Source of the DNA: Portulaca oleracea
Taxonomy: Eukaryota > Streptophyta > Magnoliopsida > Caryophyllales > Portulacaceae
Assembly: GCA_029582165.1 (NCBI GenBank)
Contig: CM055884.1
Span: forward strand, 16,696,537-16,760,536
Direction of reading: 5' to 3'
Length of the DNA stretch: 64,000 nt
This document shows positions 1 to 10,329 of this stretch, piece after piece (the first letter of the stretch is position 1; each line of letters starts with the position of its first letter). The translations under genes were made by a program, and so were the position numbers. Under the pieces are notes generated by a model. The model was not told where the DNA came from and searched no databases. It was given only the letters and a program-made list of their open reading frames with translations.

Positions 1-575
1 AAAAGGCATGATATATAAGTCAAGAAAGTTACTCCTCTTAACACTAATTGGTTTTAAGATGGAACCCACTTAACTTGTTCTCATGGGTCTTGGTTTAAGT
101 GGGCTCCTGCCTTGGATCACCCAACAAGTGGTATTAGAGCTGATGGTTCATTTGGCTAGCTGCAAGGTGGGGGAAGGTGGTTATGTAAGACGTACCATAG
201 ACATGGGGAGGACCACATGGCGCGTGCGCCTAGGCCTCTTGAAGCGGAGTATAGGACTCGGGTGGGATAGGATGCAAACTATGTGGAGTAAAATGCGGCT
301 ATGATAGGCTCTTGATGGTAACTTGAAACCTTGACATGAAAAAAGAGGTTTCCGATCAAGGGAGTAACCACGACGACTCATTTGAGAAGGGGAAATTATT
401 GGGATTCACCCATAAGTCTGATGTCCTTGATCGAAAGATTTTGAAGTGAAAGGGCATGATATAATCAATTAGCTTACTCCTCTTAACTGCAATTGATTTT
501 AAAATAAAATCTCACTTAACTTGTTACCATGAATCTTGATTGAAATGAGTTGGTTGAATCTACAATAATTTTATT
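1..575 (+). mobile_element. TRIM-like mini LTR retrotransposon, 5' part outside window
   Basis: The first ~126 bases and a stretch from about 400 are degenerate direct repeats of each other (both hold the block ACTCCTCTTAA and then CACTTAACTTGTT). The first copy ends in CA at 126 and is followed by a tRNA-Met-type primer site TGGTATTAGAGC (129-140). A purine tract lies at 384-398, and the second copy opens with TG at 400. The layout LTR, primer site, ~270 bp non-coding interior, purine tract, LTR is that of a TRIM (terminal-repeat retrotransposon in miniature). The interior has no recognisable coding sequence. The 3' LTR end near 575 is a guess because the copies diverge there. Confidence 0.5.
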
Positions 576-1603
576 TTAAGAATTATCTCAATAAATAAGT
601 CGTAACTTATGCACAAAGTCAACGTATAAGATGCAATGGACTATACATGGTTGGTGACTCAGTACCCTACCCAATTGAGTGGATTGTCCTTGGCTAGTTA
701 GCAGCCCACAATTAGCTGTCCCTTTCAAGAATGATAAGATTGGGACGAAACGAATCCAAATAACTTGATCCATCGCATTCTCTCCGATACACACCATATG
801 CGCACCCAAAAAGACAGAACAATATATTTTTGGTTAATTGAATTTATATGCTTTACTAAAAGCTGGCTCATGAAAAATACATTTCGTATTTGAAGCGGCT
901 AAAACCATAAGAGGACGTACCCTAAGTTGATACTTCCTCTGCATTTTTTTATTTGTCATTTTAAAAAATTAACGAGAAATTAAAATAATCAATAAAATTA
1001 GGGAGAAAAATTATGAAAATAACTAAATTAGTAAACATAAATTATGAGCGATGGAGAACATCAATGTAAATTGGTTAAAAACTTAAAATTAACTGCCACC
1101 AAGATTTAAACTAATGCGTGAATATAATTACTTAGTAAAATACATGAGTATATTGTTTTTTTCTTTTCCTAAAAATGATATGCCAATTTAATATTTCCAT
1201 AATTTAATTTAAATGAACATAAAATATATAGCTCTTATAACAGTATCCACTATAAACTATTTTTTCTAATTTACTTTACTTTAATTAATTTTTTAATAAT
1301 ATTAATATTTGAAAACTATCATGGATGAAATAAATATTAGATCTATAAGTTGCATAGCCTATACATATAGAATATATGTATCCGGCATATTTTCATATAG
1401 AGCTTCACCTTTAATATTATATATGTTCATATACATAGATTGATCATAAAATAAAGTAGAAAAAGAATTTCATCAACCATTTATTTATATGAATATTTTC
1501 CTGTAAAAGGTAACAAAAAGAAATAGAAAAAGTTAAAACCTAACTCAATCTTAATTTGCATTGTAATTAGGTTATATATTACGTAAAAATATTTTGTATA
1601 CTT
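576..1603. other. AT-rich intergenic stretch, nothing recognised
   Basis: About 1 kb of AT-rich sequence with only short open frames and no repeat partner elsewhere in the window. I see no coding signal. Confidence 0.5.
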
Positions 1604-1845
1604 AAGGTCCCGTTCTTTTATACGGCTAGATGCGGTGCGGTGTGTAGGAAATGTGGTGGATTGTGGTGGGTTGGAAAAGTTGTGGTGGAATATGAAAAGT
1701 TTAACTTTAATAAAAAGATAAATTAAATTAGAAAAAGTAGATTGTGATGGGTTGTAGTAGATTGTGGTGGATTGTGGTGGAATATGAAAAGTTGCGGTGC
1801 GGTGTGACACCACAGTCTGTCAGCCCCATAAAAGAACGGGGCCTT
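1604..1845. mobile_element. MITE with ~16-18 bp terminal inverted repeats
   Basis: The left end GGTCCCGTTCTTTTAT (from 1606) is matched at the right end by its reverse complement with one mismatch (to 1843). The interior is non-coding and full of GTGGTGG-type subterminal repeats. TTA lies at both borders (1602-1604 and 1844-1846), which would fit a PIF/Harbinger-type 3-bp target duplication, but the borders are themselves near-palindromic, so the superfamily is uncertain. Confidence 0.6.
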
Positions 1846-1914
1846 AGTTAAACAAACAAATACTTAATTTTTGTTATTGAAATCAACTATTCTATAGCTG
1901 TACACTCTAATACT

Positions 1915-2720
1915 CTACAGATTCAACGTCCTCCACAGCAACACCTCATGATGCCCTCATCATATTTTCCACGGAGGACCTACGCATGGAGTTTTGATTG
2001 AAAGCAGCAAAATTGTGGAAGAATCTTGACCTTATTCCTTCCATCGTTTATCCTATAAATGTTCTGGTATAATTCTTCTCCTCTTATCCGCAGAACATAG
2101 AAAGAATGTCATGTGAAAGGAACCTTCCAAAATGTGCCGATTGAGTGTCAAAATGAATAAGGCAAGGATCCACAAATCTGAAAGGTCTTAGCTCCAAAGC
2201 TATTGCACTGCACAAAGAAAATGAATCAAGGAAGATGAGTACAAAACAGCTTACCCACATTGTTGAGAATATCATTCGATTCCAAGGAAGAAGAAATCAA
2301 AGTATAGGAAATTTTGAGTGAAAAAATTTCTTAGTGTAGCTATTTGTGGTTGTGGCAAGTTGTGTAGTGGCCAGAGAGTAGTCTAGCGAGGACTTCAATT
2401 TTCTTATAACTGAAGAACTGTTGAAATTGTCATAAGTGAGTGAATACTTCATCTGCCATTTGGTGAGGAAGGTTTATAGGGTCCATATCTGGGATCCTCC
2501 TCCGTAAGCAGACACTGAGGTCCTCACGATCTCTGTTCTGCAGAGTACTCTGTTCTCTTTTCTTTTGTTTTGTCCTCAAATTCTGAATTCAATACAACAT
2601 TAAATCATTTGATTTCTACTTGGTTGAATTTTAGTATTGGTTATTCTTAATTGTTAACATCCTTCTTAATTAAGTGCAAAATTTTTTATAACCCTATTCA
2701 CCCCCCTAAGGGTTCTTTCA
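1915..2720 (+). repeat. 5' LTR of Copia-1 (Sirevirus-like)
   Basis: The right end is clear: it closes with CTTTCA at 2720 after an AACCCT...AGGGTT dyad. It is followed by a degenerate tRNA-Met primer site (2721-2740) and a gag start. The left part is similar to the start of the family I LTRs below (a block resembling GTTTTGTTTGAAAG near 1992), which puts the 5' edge near 1915. The length of about 800 bp matches the ~790-bp family I LTRs. No TG start is obvious, so the 5' border is approximate. No 3' LTR is present because the element is cut at 4797. Confidence 0.6.
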
Positions 2721-2778
2721 AGTGATATTGGAGCAAGTCAACTAAACCAAAGAGTCTAACCACTCTGTGGAAAAGATC

Positions 2779-3940
2779 ATGGCGGGAACTAGCACTAAAG
2801 AAACAGCCCAAGGACGATCATGGACTAGACCTCCTCCGCTCTCCGACGAAAACTATAGAAACTGGAAGAGACTGATAGAAGTCTTTCTGAAAGATCAATA
2901 TGAAGACCTTTGGACTGTTGTCACAAAAGGAGATTTCCATACTCCGACTAAGAAAGATGTCAGTGGAGTAACAGTCTCCTAGGACAGATCCGAATGCACT
3001 GATGAAGAGAAAGATCTCTTAAGAAAAAAACACCCGTGCACTAAATTTAGTATTCTATAGTTTAAACTCTAACGACGTCGAACGTGTGGCTGCTTTTGAA
3101 ATAGCAAACAAGTGTGGGATTACTTTATGATTGCCTGCGAAGGCACAAGTCAAGTTAAGGACACCAAGGTGCACATCCTCATGCAAAAATATGAAGCCTT
3201 CAAAATGGAGGAGAATGAATCAATCAAGGAGATGATCTAGAAATTCAGCAGCATCATCAATCACTTCAAATCACTCGAAAAACCTACTCAAATGAAGAAC
3301 AAGTCAAGAAAGTCCTCAGATGCCTGTCCAGGAAGAAATGAGGGCCAAAAGTGACTGCCATCGAGGAAGCCCAAAACCTCTAAACACTCCAACTAGAAGA
3401 GTTAGATGGAAAACTACTTGCCCATGAAATCTAACTACTAGACAACATTGAACAAAAGAGCATTTTTCTAAAAGCAAGCAAAGATACAGAGACAAGAGAA
3501 ACAACAGGCCCAAACAACAGAATCGTTGGGCTGTACTAGCAGCATGGAGTAAAAGTGACATGAGCGATAGTAGCAGTGAGGCTGAAGAAATTGCTAAATA
3601 TTTGCCTTATGTCCAACTCAAGTGGAAACAAAGAATCGACCTCCTCTAGCGATGAGGTAACTCTGGACAATCTTCAGTACTTCTCGAAGACACACTTAGC
3701 TCACAGGTTACTCTAACTTTTTACATACTCTAGTCACCTCAACCGAACCATAGAAAGCCTGAATGTCAGAAATGGTCAGTTGACAGCTGAGAACATCAGA
3801 CTAACCGTAGAAGTCAGAGGCTGTTATAAGAACATTACTAGGTTAACAAATGATGCAGTCACCAACCCATCCATGCACCAACAAAGGACCTCTTCTGCCA
3901 ACACCTCACATTCCACCCCTCAAAAATAATCTCCAATTAA
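2779..3940 (+). pseudogene. gag: Copia-1 gag, degenerate
   Basis: This is the gag (capsid/nucleocapsid) of a Ty1/copia element. The N-terminus (ATG at 2779) resembles family I gag, with motifs such as NYRNWKR and EVFLKDQ. An in-frame stop follows at about 2980, and frameshifts and stops break the rest. Homology resumes to about 3860, including the segment matching the coiled region of family I gag. The part that should hold the CCHC zinc knuckle (near 3480-3540) appears deleted: the sequence jumps from the basic domain to the acidic linker. It lies directly downstream of the LTR and primer site. It cannot make a functional product. Confidence 0.7.
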
Positions 3941-4059
3941 CCCAACAGGTCTTCACAGCCCTTCATCAAACAATGCACCAAATCACCCAAGTTAAAATCG
4001 AGACCAACCTCTTCACCTAAATCCCCTTATACACAACATATACTCAAAAGAGTCATAAA

Positions 4060-4796
4060 AACTTGGGTATGTACCGAAAACAAAACAAAATGTACACCTC
4101 TCTCCAAATTGGTTGGAAACCAAGGAAGGTATAATGACCTCTATTGTAAGTGTGCTTCAAAACTCACAATGACGTCTGATATTTGGACAGCAGGTGTTCA
4201 AGACACATGATTGGAGATCCAACCAAATTCAACGAATTGAAAATAAGCAAGGCTGGTTGAGTAACATTTAGGGACAAAAGCAAAGCCAAGATCCTTGGCA
4301 TTGGGAAGGTTGGTAAGGACATCATACACTTTCTTGAAAATGTATAACTTGTAGAAGGTCTAGAATACAATCTCCTCAGCAATTCTCAATTCTATGATAG
4401 GGGAAATAGAGTCTGCTTTGATAAACATGCATGCGTAGTTGAGTCATCTGAGTCCCATCAAATCATGCTTCAAGGCCATCGCATGGATAGTGTCTATGTC
4501 ATAGATTTAAGTGAACCTGAAGAAAAGGACCTCACCTGTCTAAAAGCAGGGTCCGAGGAAGCCTGGTTATGGCATCGTCGTCTAGGTCATGTTAGTATGA
4601 GGACAGTATATAATTTGAGTAAGTCTGACCTAGTAAGAGGTCTCCCATCTCACAACTTTGATTGAGATAGGGTGTGTGATGCATGTACCCGAGGCAAACA
4701 GACCAGATCTTCCTTTTAGCCTCTGAAAACTATGACCACATCCCAATGTCTTGACCTCCTCCACATGGATCTCCGTGGTCTCATTCCATACAAAAG
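4060..4796 (+). pseudogene. pol: Copia-1 pol fragment: protease, GAG-pre-integrase, integrase start
   Basis: The three-frame reading gives a decayed copia protease at about 4165-4450. The GAG-pre-integrase region follows at about 4465-4720, with the histidine pair in WHRRLGH and the cysteine pair in CDACTRGKQ that form the HHCC zinc finger. The first residues of the integrase core (LLHMDLRG) end at 4796, where Athila-A LTR sequence begins. There are frameshifts and stops throughout. The RT and RNase H that would follow do not reappear in this window, so the 3' half was lost or lies elsewhere. This is the only pol-bearing relative of the gag-only family I elements here. Confidence 0.75.
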
Positions 4797-5096
4797 TGAT
4801 AAGTGATTTTTGTATAGTGTTTTTAGGGCTCAAAACATATTTATTTCAGGCTTTTTATACCCGAAATTCCGTATTTTTATATCAATTTCTGTGATTTTTT
4901 CACTTGGTTGCGAGATTGGTATGTTTTGCAGGAAATATAGGAAATACGTCAAAAAGCATGGAAAGTTGATGAAAAATGGAAAATATAAAGAAAATAAAAA
5001 GGAAACTTGAAGAAAACAAGAGTTGAAGAAGGAACGACCCAAAGCTTCCAAGGCCTGGCTCGGCGCAGCTTGGGCGGAACACCAAGACACGGCCAG

Positions 5097-5260
5097 CGTC
5101 TCCTCTAGAGAGTCAGCAGCCGAGGACAACGCTAGGCGCTGCTAGCATTTTCCGGATGCTACCAGCGCTTAGACACGGAGAAATCTTCTCTCGAGCCAAA
5201 CGCTGCCAACGCCCAGAGGAACGCTGGCAGCGTTTTATGCCCTAATCCATCCCTATAAAA
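5097..5260 (+). promoter_or_regulatory. Dyad cluster plus TATA box in the Athila-A LTR
   Basis: Several imperfect inverted motifs occur, such as AACGCTGCC...GGCAGCGTTTT and GCGCTGCTAGC...GCTACCAGCGC (about 5120-5237). They are followed 17 bases later by TATAAA (5254-5259). The position fits U3 promoter architecture. A related cluster recurs in the post-pol spacer (9936-10045). The function is inferred from position only. Confidence 0.5.
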
Positions 5261-6049
5261 GAAATTCGCGTCTGCTATTTAATGGATCGGTTTTTGGGAG
5301 TCGAATTTTCACCAGCTAAAAGAGAGACTTTTTAGAGAGCTTTTAGGGTAGTTTTTAGATAGTTTATTCTAGTTTAATTCTCAAACATTGTTATTAATCT
5401 AGATTATTGTATGTGATCTAAGAACACGAAAGAGATCGATTTGGATGACATCAAGAGATCAATTCCGCCAATTCGAACACCGGTTATTTCTATTTTATCT
5501 CTATGTTTTCCAGTTATTGTTTAGCTTTTGCGATGTTTACTTTTTGCAATATGAGTAGCTAATTTCCTTTGTTTGGGGGATAAACTCGATGTCCTTTGGT
5601 TGATTTGAATGCAGTCTCAGTGTTAGGTTATCCTTTTGTTTGTTTAATCTGCGTATATTGTATGTCATAGTAAAATCTGGCTAACCGGTTTATTGGTATT
5701 ATATTCTTGATAATATGAGGAAAGTTTGAGTCTTGAATTGGAAAAGCGTAGATTGAATAGGTTAGAAAATATTTAGATATAATTATTCTTGCCTAGGGTC
5801 AATTATAACCAGTTCTTTATCTTTGATTAGATTAAATAGTTAGAAATAATGTTTAGTTTAATCATTGTAACTCACTTCGGATCGAAAGTTCGATGTGATA
5901 AGGCCTAGAAAGATTATAGACTTCGTATTATCTTGTTTCTTTACACCGAGATTGTTGACAAATTGACCAAGGGCGGATCTACTCTTGTGAGAGTGGCGTC
6001 AATTGACACCACTCTAATTTATAAAAGAAAAATGTTTAGCAAGAAAAAT

Positions 6050-6408
6050 CAAAAAATTACTTAGGGGTACCCTAACTTTTGGTGAAATGTTTTTCTGGTA
6101 CCCCAACTTTTAAAAACTAATTTTGGGGTACCCTAACTTTTAGAATTAGAAATAATTAGGTGAATTTTCGGCCAATTATTTGAATTCCACGGTAAGTTTT
6201 AGGCGGGAAATTGATTAAGTGTTTTTGTGGATGAAAATGCCCTTTGTTTTTGTGGATGAAAATGATTTGAATCAATCGGAGTTTCGCCGGAAATTCACCT
6301 AATAATTTTTAATTCTAAAAGTTAGGGTACCCCAAAATTAGTTTTGAAAAGTTAGGGTACCAAAAAATTGTTTCTTCAAAAGTTAGGGTACCTCTAAGTA
6401 ATTTTTTG
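6050..6408. mobile_element. Mutator-type foldback MITE with 9-bp target duplication
   Basis: A 359-bp element has long terminal inverted repeats (~120 bp): CAAAAAATTACTTAG at the left and its reverse complement at the right. Repeated GGTACCCTAACTTTT blocks fold back on each other. It is flanked by perfect AAGAAAAAT duplications at 6041-6049 and 6409-6417. A 9-bp duplication is the hallmark of Mutator-like elements. It has no coding capacity, so it would have moved using transposase in trans. Confidence 0.8.
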
Positions 6409-6467
6409 AAGAAAAATAAACAAATGAATTGATAATATTCGGCTTGACACTATTCATGATTGTAACA

Positions 6468-6552
6468 GTATGGGTAGCGTGGTGGTAGCACTACCATCGG
6501 AATTCCGCAATGCTAGGGTGTCAAGGTCACTAGTTCGATTCCTACTACTACA
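6468..6552 (+). other. tRNA-like stretch with a Pol III B-box-like motif
   Basis: GGGTAGCGTGGTGGTAGCACTACC followed about 45 bases later by AGTTCGATTCC resembles the A-box/B-box spacing of tRNA-derived SINE heads. There is no cloverleaf good enough to call a tRNA gene and no poly-A tail. It lies inside the hAT-like insertion. Confidence 0.25.
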
Positions 6553-7742
6553 CTATCTAATTTTTTTAATAGACACGAAGGTTGTTTAATGTCTCTAACC
6601 CTAATTTCATTATTGAATTATAATTTATGTAAGTCACTATCATTATGTTCTCAAGTTATTTTTCTTCTTTATTGAATGTATTTTCATATTGGGTTTCAAT
6701 TTATGAATTAGATTTATGTGACTAAATCAATGTGATTAAATTAGGGTTTGTTAATTGTTTGTGGTATGAATGAATAAATTTTGTTAAATTATCAATTTGC
6801 ACACTTACAAATTGAATAATGTACTATTTATATGAAATTATGGAGGTTCTTAAGTGTTTGAATTAAATTTATTAATTTATTAATTTATTAGATTAGATTT
6901 GGTACGATTAAATTTACGAAATTGTGGATGTTAGATGAGATTTTTAATGATGATGTTATTACTTATTTTTTAAGGAGGATGTCTTCAGAAAAGTATCCAA
7001 TGAGGTTGTCAAGGATTGTTATTCAATATCATTTTTATGGTCTATATCATTTTGAGGATGATGTTTTCGGAAGTGTAGGTATGTAGTTGTTATTCAATAT
7101 CATTTTGCGGTCAATGTTGATATTTTTATGTTCACTTTTTAAAATTTAAACATCTCAATTTTCTTAAAGCAAATTATTTCTGACACCACTAATCTTGAAT
7201 CCTGGATCTGCCACTAATTGACTGATTGACTAGAGTGGACTCCCCAGAACACCTTTAATCATCTGTTAAAAACCCTTAAAAAAGTCCTGCTTCCTTAGTT
7301 TAGTTTTAGAAAACCTTACCACAAACCCTGGATCGACCTAGCATTCTTTGTAGTGAACTAGTTCAGTGCATGGTTGAACACAAATCCCTGAGAGAGAACG
7401 GTATTTATTACTACACAGACCCTTACACTTGCGGTACACAGACACCCTTATTAGTTTAGCTCTGTCAAGTTTTTGACGCCGTTGCCAGGGATTTGTCCCC
7501 CCAACCACCATTGGACGAACACGCTCTGGGTGACGGTTATTTGTTTTTCGTTATTTTTCTTTATTACGCTTGGTGTTCTTGTTTTTGTCTTTTTCAAGTT
7601 TATCCAAAAAGATTTCTCTTTCGAGTACGATCCTGAGATCGAACGCACGCTTCGAGAGAGAAGGAAAAGAGCGAGACTGGAGAAGGAACAAGAAAATTAA
7701 GAAACGGACGAAGAAGAGCAATAATCGAAAAAGGAAGAAGAG

Positions 7743-9572
7743 ATGGGAGAACTACGACCGAGGACATTCGGGCAGTATCTGGCTCCCAATGTCACCAACC
7801 TACAGTCGGCTATCAACGTTCCCACCATCCAAGCGAACGATTTCGAGCTACGTCAATCACTAATCAACTTGGTGTCAAAAGCATCATTCCATGGACTGGC
7901 GAACGAAGATACGAACCGACATCTGCAACTTTTTCGTCAAGCTTGTGACACTTACAAGGCCAACAACGTGTCGGAAGACACCGTCAAGCTGCATCTCTTC
8001 CCATTCTCGTTGGAAGGCAAGGCCTGGGAGTGGCTCGATTCACTTCCACCAAACTCAATCACAACATTTGAGGAACTCGCCAGCACTTTCTTAGCGAAAT
8101 ACTTTCCTCCAAGCAAGCTTACCGGTCTGAGGAACCAAATCTCAACCTTTACACAAGAGCCAGCTGAGATGTTATATGATGCTTGGGAAAGATTCAAGGA
8201 CATTCTTCGACAATGTCCTCAGCATGGATTTGAACCATGGGTTCCGGTCCAATCGTTTTTCAATGGAGCGAACGAGTCGACGAGAGCAAGCATCCTCTCT
8301 ACATCCGGAGGCGATCTTATGGACAAGACTGTGCCTTAGATTACAAGTTTGATTGAGCATCTAGCGAACAACTCATACCAATGGTCTAAACCCTGCCACA
8401 AGGCGGAAGGTAAGCTTAATGTTGATGCAATTTCTTTATTGTCATCTAAACTTGATTCTTTAACGCAAAAGATGGATCGATTGAGTTTACCTTCTAACCC
8501 TTCGATGTGTAATGTCTGTCAGTCGACCGAACATAAAACTTTTACTTGCCCTTCAGGTGGAATAAGTAGTGAATAAGTCCAGCAAGCCAACTATGTTGGC
8601 AACCAAAGACAGAACTATAACATGAATTCTAACACCTATCATCCTAGACTTAGGAATCACCCAAACTTTTCTTATAGGAATGAAAATTCCACTGGTCCTC
8701 TCCAAGGACAAGGTCAACAGAAGTATGTACCCCCACCTCAAAGACCACCTCAACAAGGCCCTCCTCCAAAGTCTAACCTAGAAACTATGATGGAAAGTCT
8801 TATAGCCGGACAACAAAAACAGGAAGGTGTAATAAGAGACTTAACGCAAAAAGTAGAGGCCTTAGCGACGCATAATAAAATTTTGGAAAATCAGATTGCT
8901 AATTCAGCAACTCCCTCTACTAGCTTACCACCTCAGCCTGTCCCTAATATGGGTGCTCAATGCAACGCTATAATCTGTGAGGAAACGGACCTTAGGTGCA
9001 AATCTTTAGAATAACCAATTACACACGGGGGGGCGAAGACTGAGCCTGAACCTGACTTTTTGAAGAGAACCATAGCACCCTCAGTTATGCCTAAGAAGGA
9101 AGACCTAGGTAGCTTTAAGATATCTGTTCAGTTGGATGGTAGACCCATCAAATATGTCTTATGTGACACAGGGTCTGGGGTAAATGTCTTACAAAAGTCT
9201 TACCTGAGGAAGTATGACCATAGGGAGTTAAGGATGACTAGCGTGATTCTTCGTTTAGCAGACAAAACCCTTAGGAAACCTCTAAGGATCTTACATAACG
9301 CCCCCATCCAGATAGGAGAGCATGTTGTTCCTGTTGATTTCATGGTTGTTGATACAGGCGAAGATCTCGCACCAGAGATTATTCTAGGGAGATCCTTCCT
9401 TTCGAGTGAATTGCAAGATGGATATGAAGGAAGGAACGATGGTCATCGAGCTAGGAAAGTTGATGACGGAATATTTTTACGAGAAGGCAAGTTAGTTCCA
9501 AAGCAAGTCCCAAAAATAATTCAAGATGATGGAGATCCGGTTCTGAAGCGGATCAGGGACTTCGATGATTAG
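7743..9572 (+). pseudogene. gag-pro: Athila-A gag-protease, one frame with three stop codons
   Basis: This is the Ty3/gypsy gag and aspartic protease. One continuous frame is broken only by TAG at 8337-8339, TAA at 8574-8576 and TAA at 9012-9014, with no frameshift. The Retrotrans_gag (capsid) domain fills about 7850-8330. A CX2CX4HX4C knuckle lies near 8508-8549. A proline/glutamine-rich linker with a short coiled region follows at 8640-8940. The protease at about 9110-9420 has active-site motif CDTGSG and a downstream ILGRSF flap-type motif. It ends at 9572 and is followed directly by the post-pol spacer, so RT, RNase H and integrase are missing. The ATG at 7743 opens the conserved region; an upstream start is possible. 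Confidence 0.8.
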
Positions 9573-10325
9573 AGGGTCCATAACGTCAAGCTAACGACAT
9601 TAAACAAATCACCACTGGGAGGTACATCACTTTCTAATATTCATTACTCCCCACTTCTTATTTTATTTCAGTTATTTCTTTTAGTTTTTATCTATTAGAA
9701 ATTTTTATTTTGTTGTTTACTAATTTTTCCTTTTAGTGTGTAGAGAAAAAGAAGAGATTCAAGAAAATTCTTGGTTATTAATTGAAATTATTATCTCTAA
9801 CCTAATAATTTTTGAGTTGGTAGATGTTTGTAGGAATTATGGTATGTCAAATTGTAGGGAAAGCAAGAAGGAAACAAAGAAAAGGGAGAAAACAAGGCAA
9901 AAATGGACAAAAATCGAATAATGATCATTAGGTTGAAAAACGCTGCCAGCGCCTCGTAAAATGCTGGCAGCGCCTCTCCCAGAGAGAGCAGGTACGCGTC
10001 AATTGAAAAACACTGCCAGTGCTTTAAAAACGCTGGCAACGCTTTTGTGGTTTGCCGAAAATTTTGCCCGCCTTTTAGCCTTTAGTCAGCCCTCCCCCTT
10101 TTAATTTTTCAATTGAAAGCTTTGCTCCCTCTTTTTCTCCCAAACCCTCGACGACCACCACACCCAAACGCTACCATCTCCCATCCTCCCTCAACTCACC
10201 TCTCTCTGCTGTTGCTCGATGCCGGTGCACCACGCCTACCACCACCACCAACCACCTTCTTCTCACTTCTGGATCACCCTCTCGAACCAGTTGAACGAGG
10301 TATTCAAATTTAATCATATCCGTAC
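9573..10325 (+). other. Athila-A post-pol spacer with dyad cluster
   Basis: This is non-coding sequence corresponding to the part of Athila elements between pol and the env-position ORF. It shares the arrangement of the Athila-C spacer: an acceptor-like TTTGTAGG near 9825, then a cluster of dyads (GCTGCCAGCG and GCTGGCAGCG types, 9936-10045), then a C/T-rich run (10090-10200). It breaks off around 10325, where MULE homology begins on the other strand. Confidence 0.5.
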
Positions 10326-10329
10326 CTGA

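Larger units (their letters stand above)
5969..7215. mobile_element. Non-autonomous hAT-like insertion inside the Athila-A LTR
   Basis: The candidate ends are AAGGGCGGATCTA (left) and GGATCTGCCACT (right), which are imperfect inverted repeats. They are flanked by AATTGACC (5961-5968) and AATTGACT (7216-7223), an 8-bp duplication with one mismatch, the size expected for hAT elements. The interior is AT-rich and non-coding and carries the Mutator-type MITE at 6050-6408. The superfamily call is tentative. Confidence 0.45.
4797..7467 (+). repeat. 5' LTR of Athila-A, interrupted by a nested insertion
   Basis: It starts with TGATAAGTGATTTTTG at 4797, directly after Copia-1 integrase, and ends with CTCTGTCA at 7467. 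A tRNA-Asp-type primer site (TGACGCCGTTGCCAGGGA, 7474-7491) follows at once, as in Athila-type Ty3/gypsy elements. Without the nested insertion (5969-7223) the LTR is about 1.4 kb. A TATA box (5254-5259) lies just downstream of a cluster of short dyads. The opening resembles the Athila-B LTR start at 63404. No 3' LTR of this element is in the window. Confidence 0.75.
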
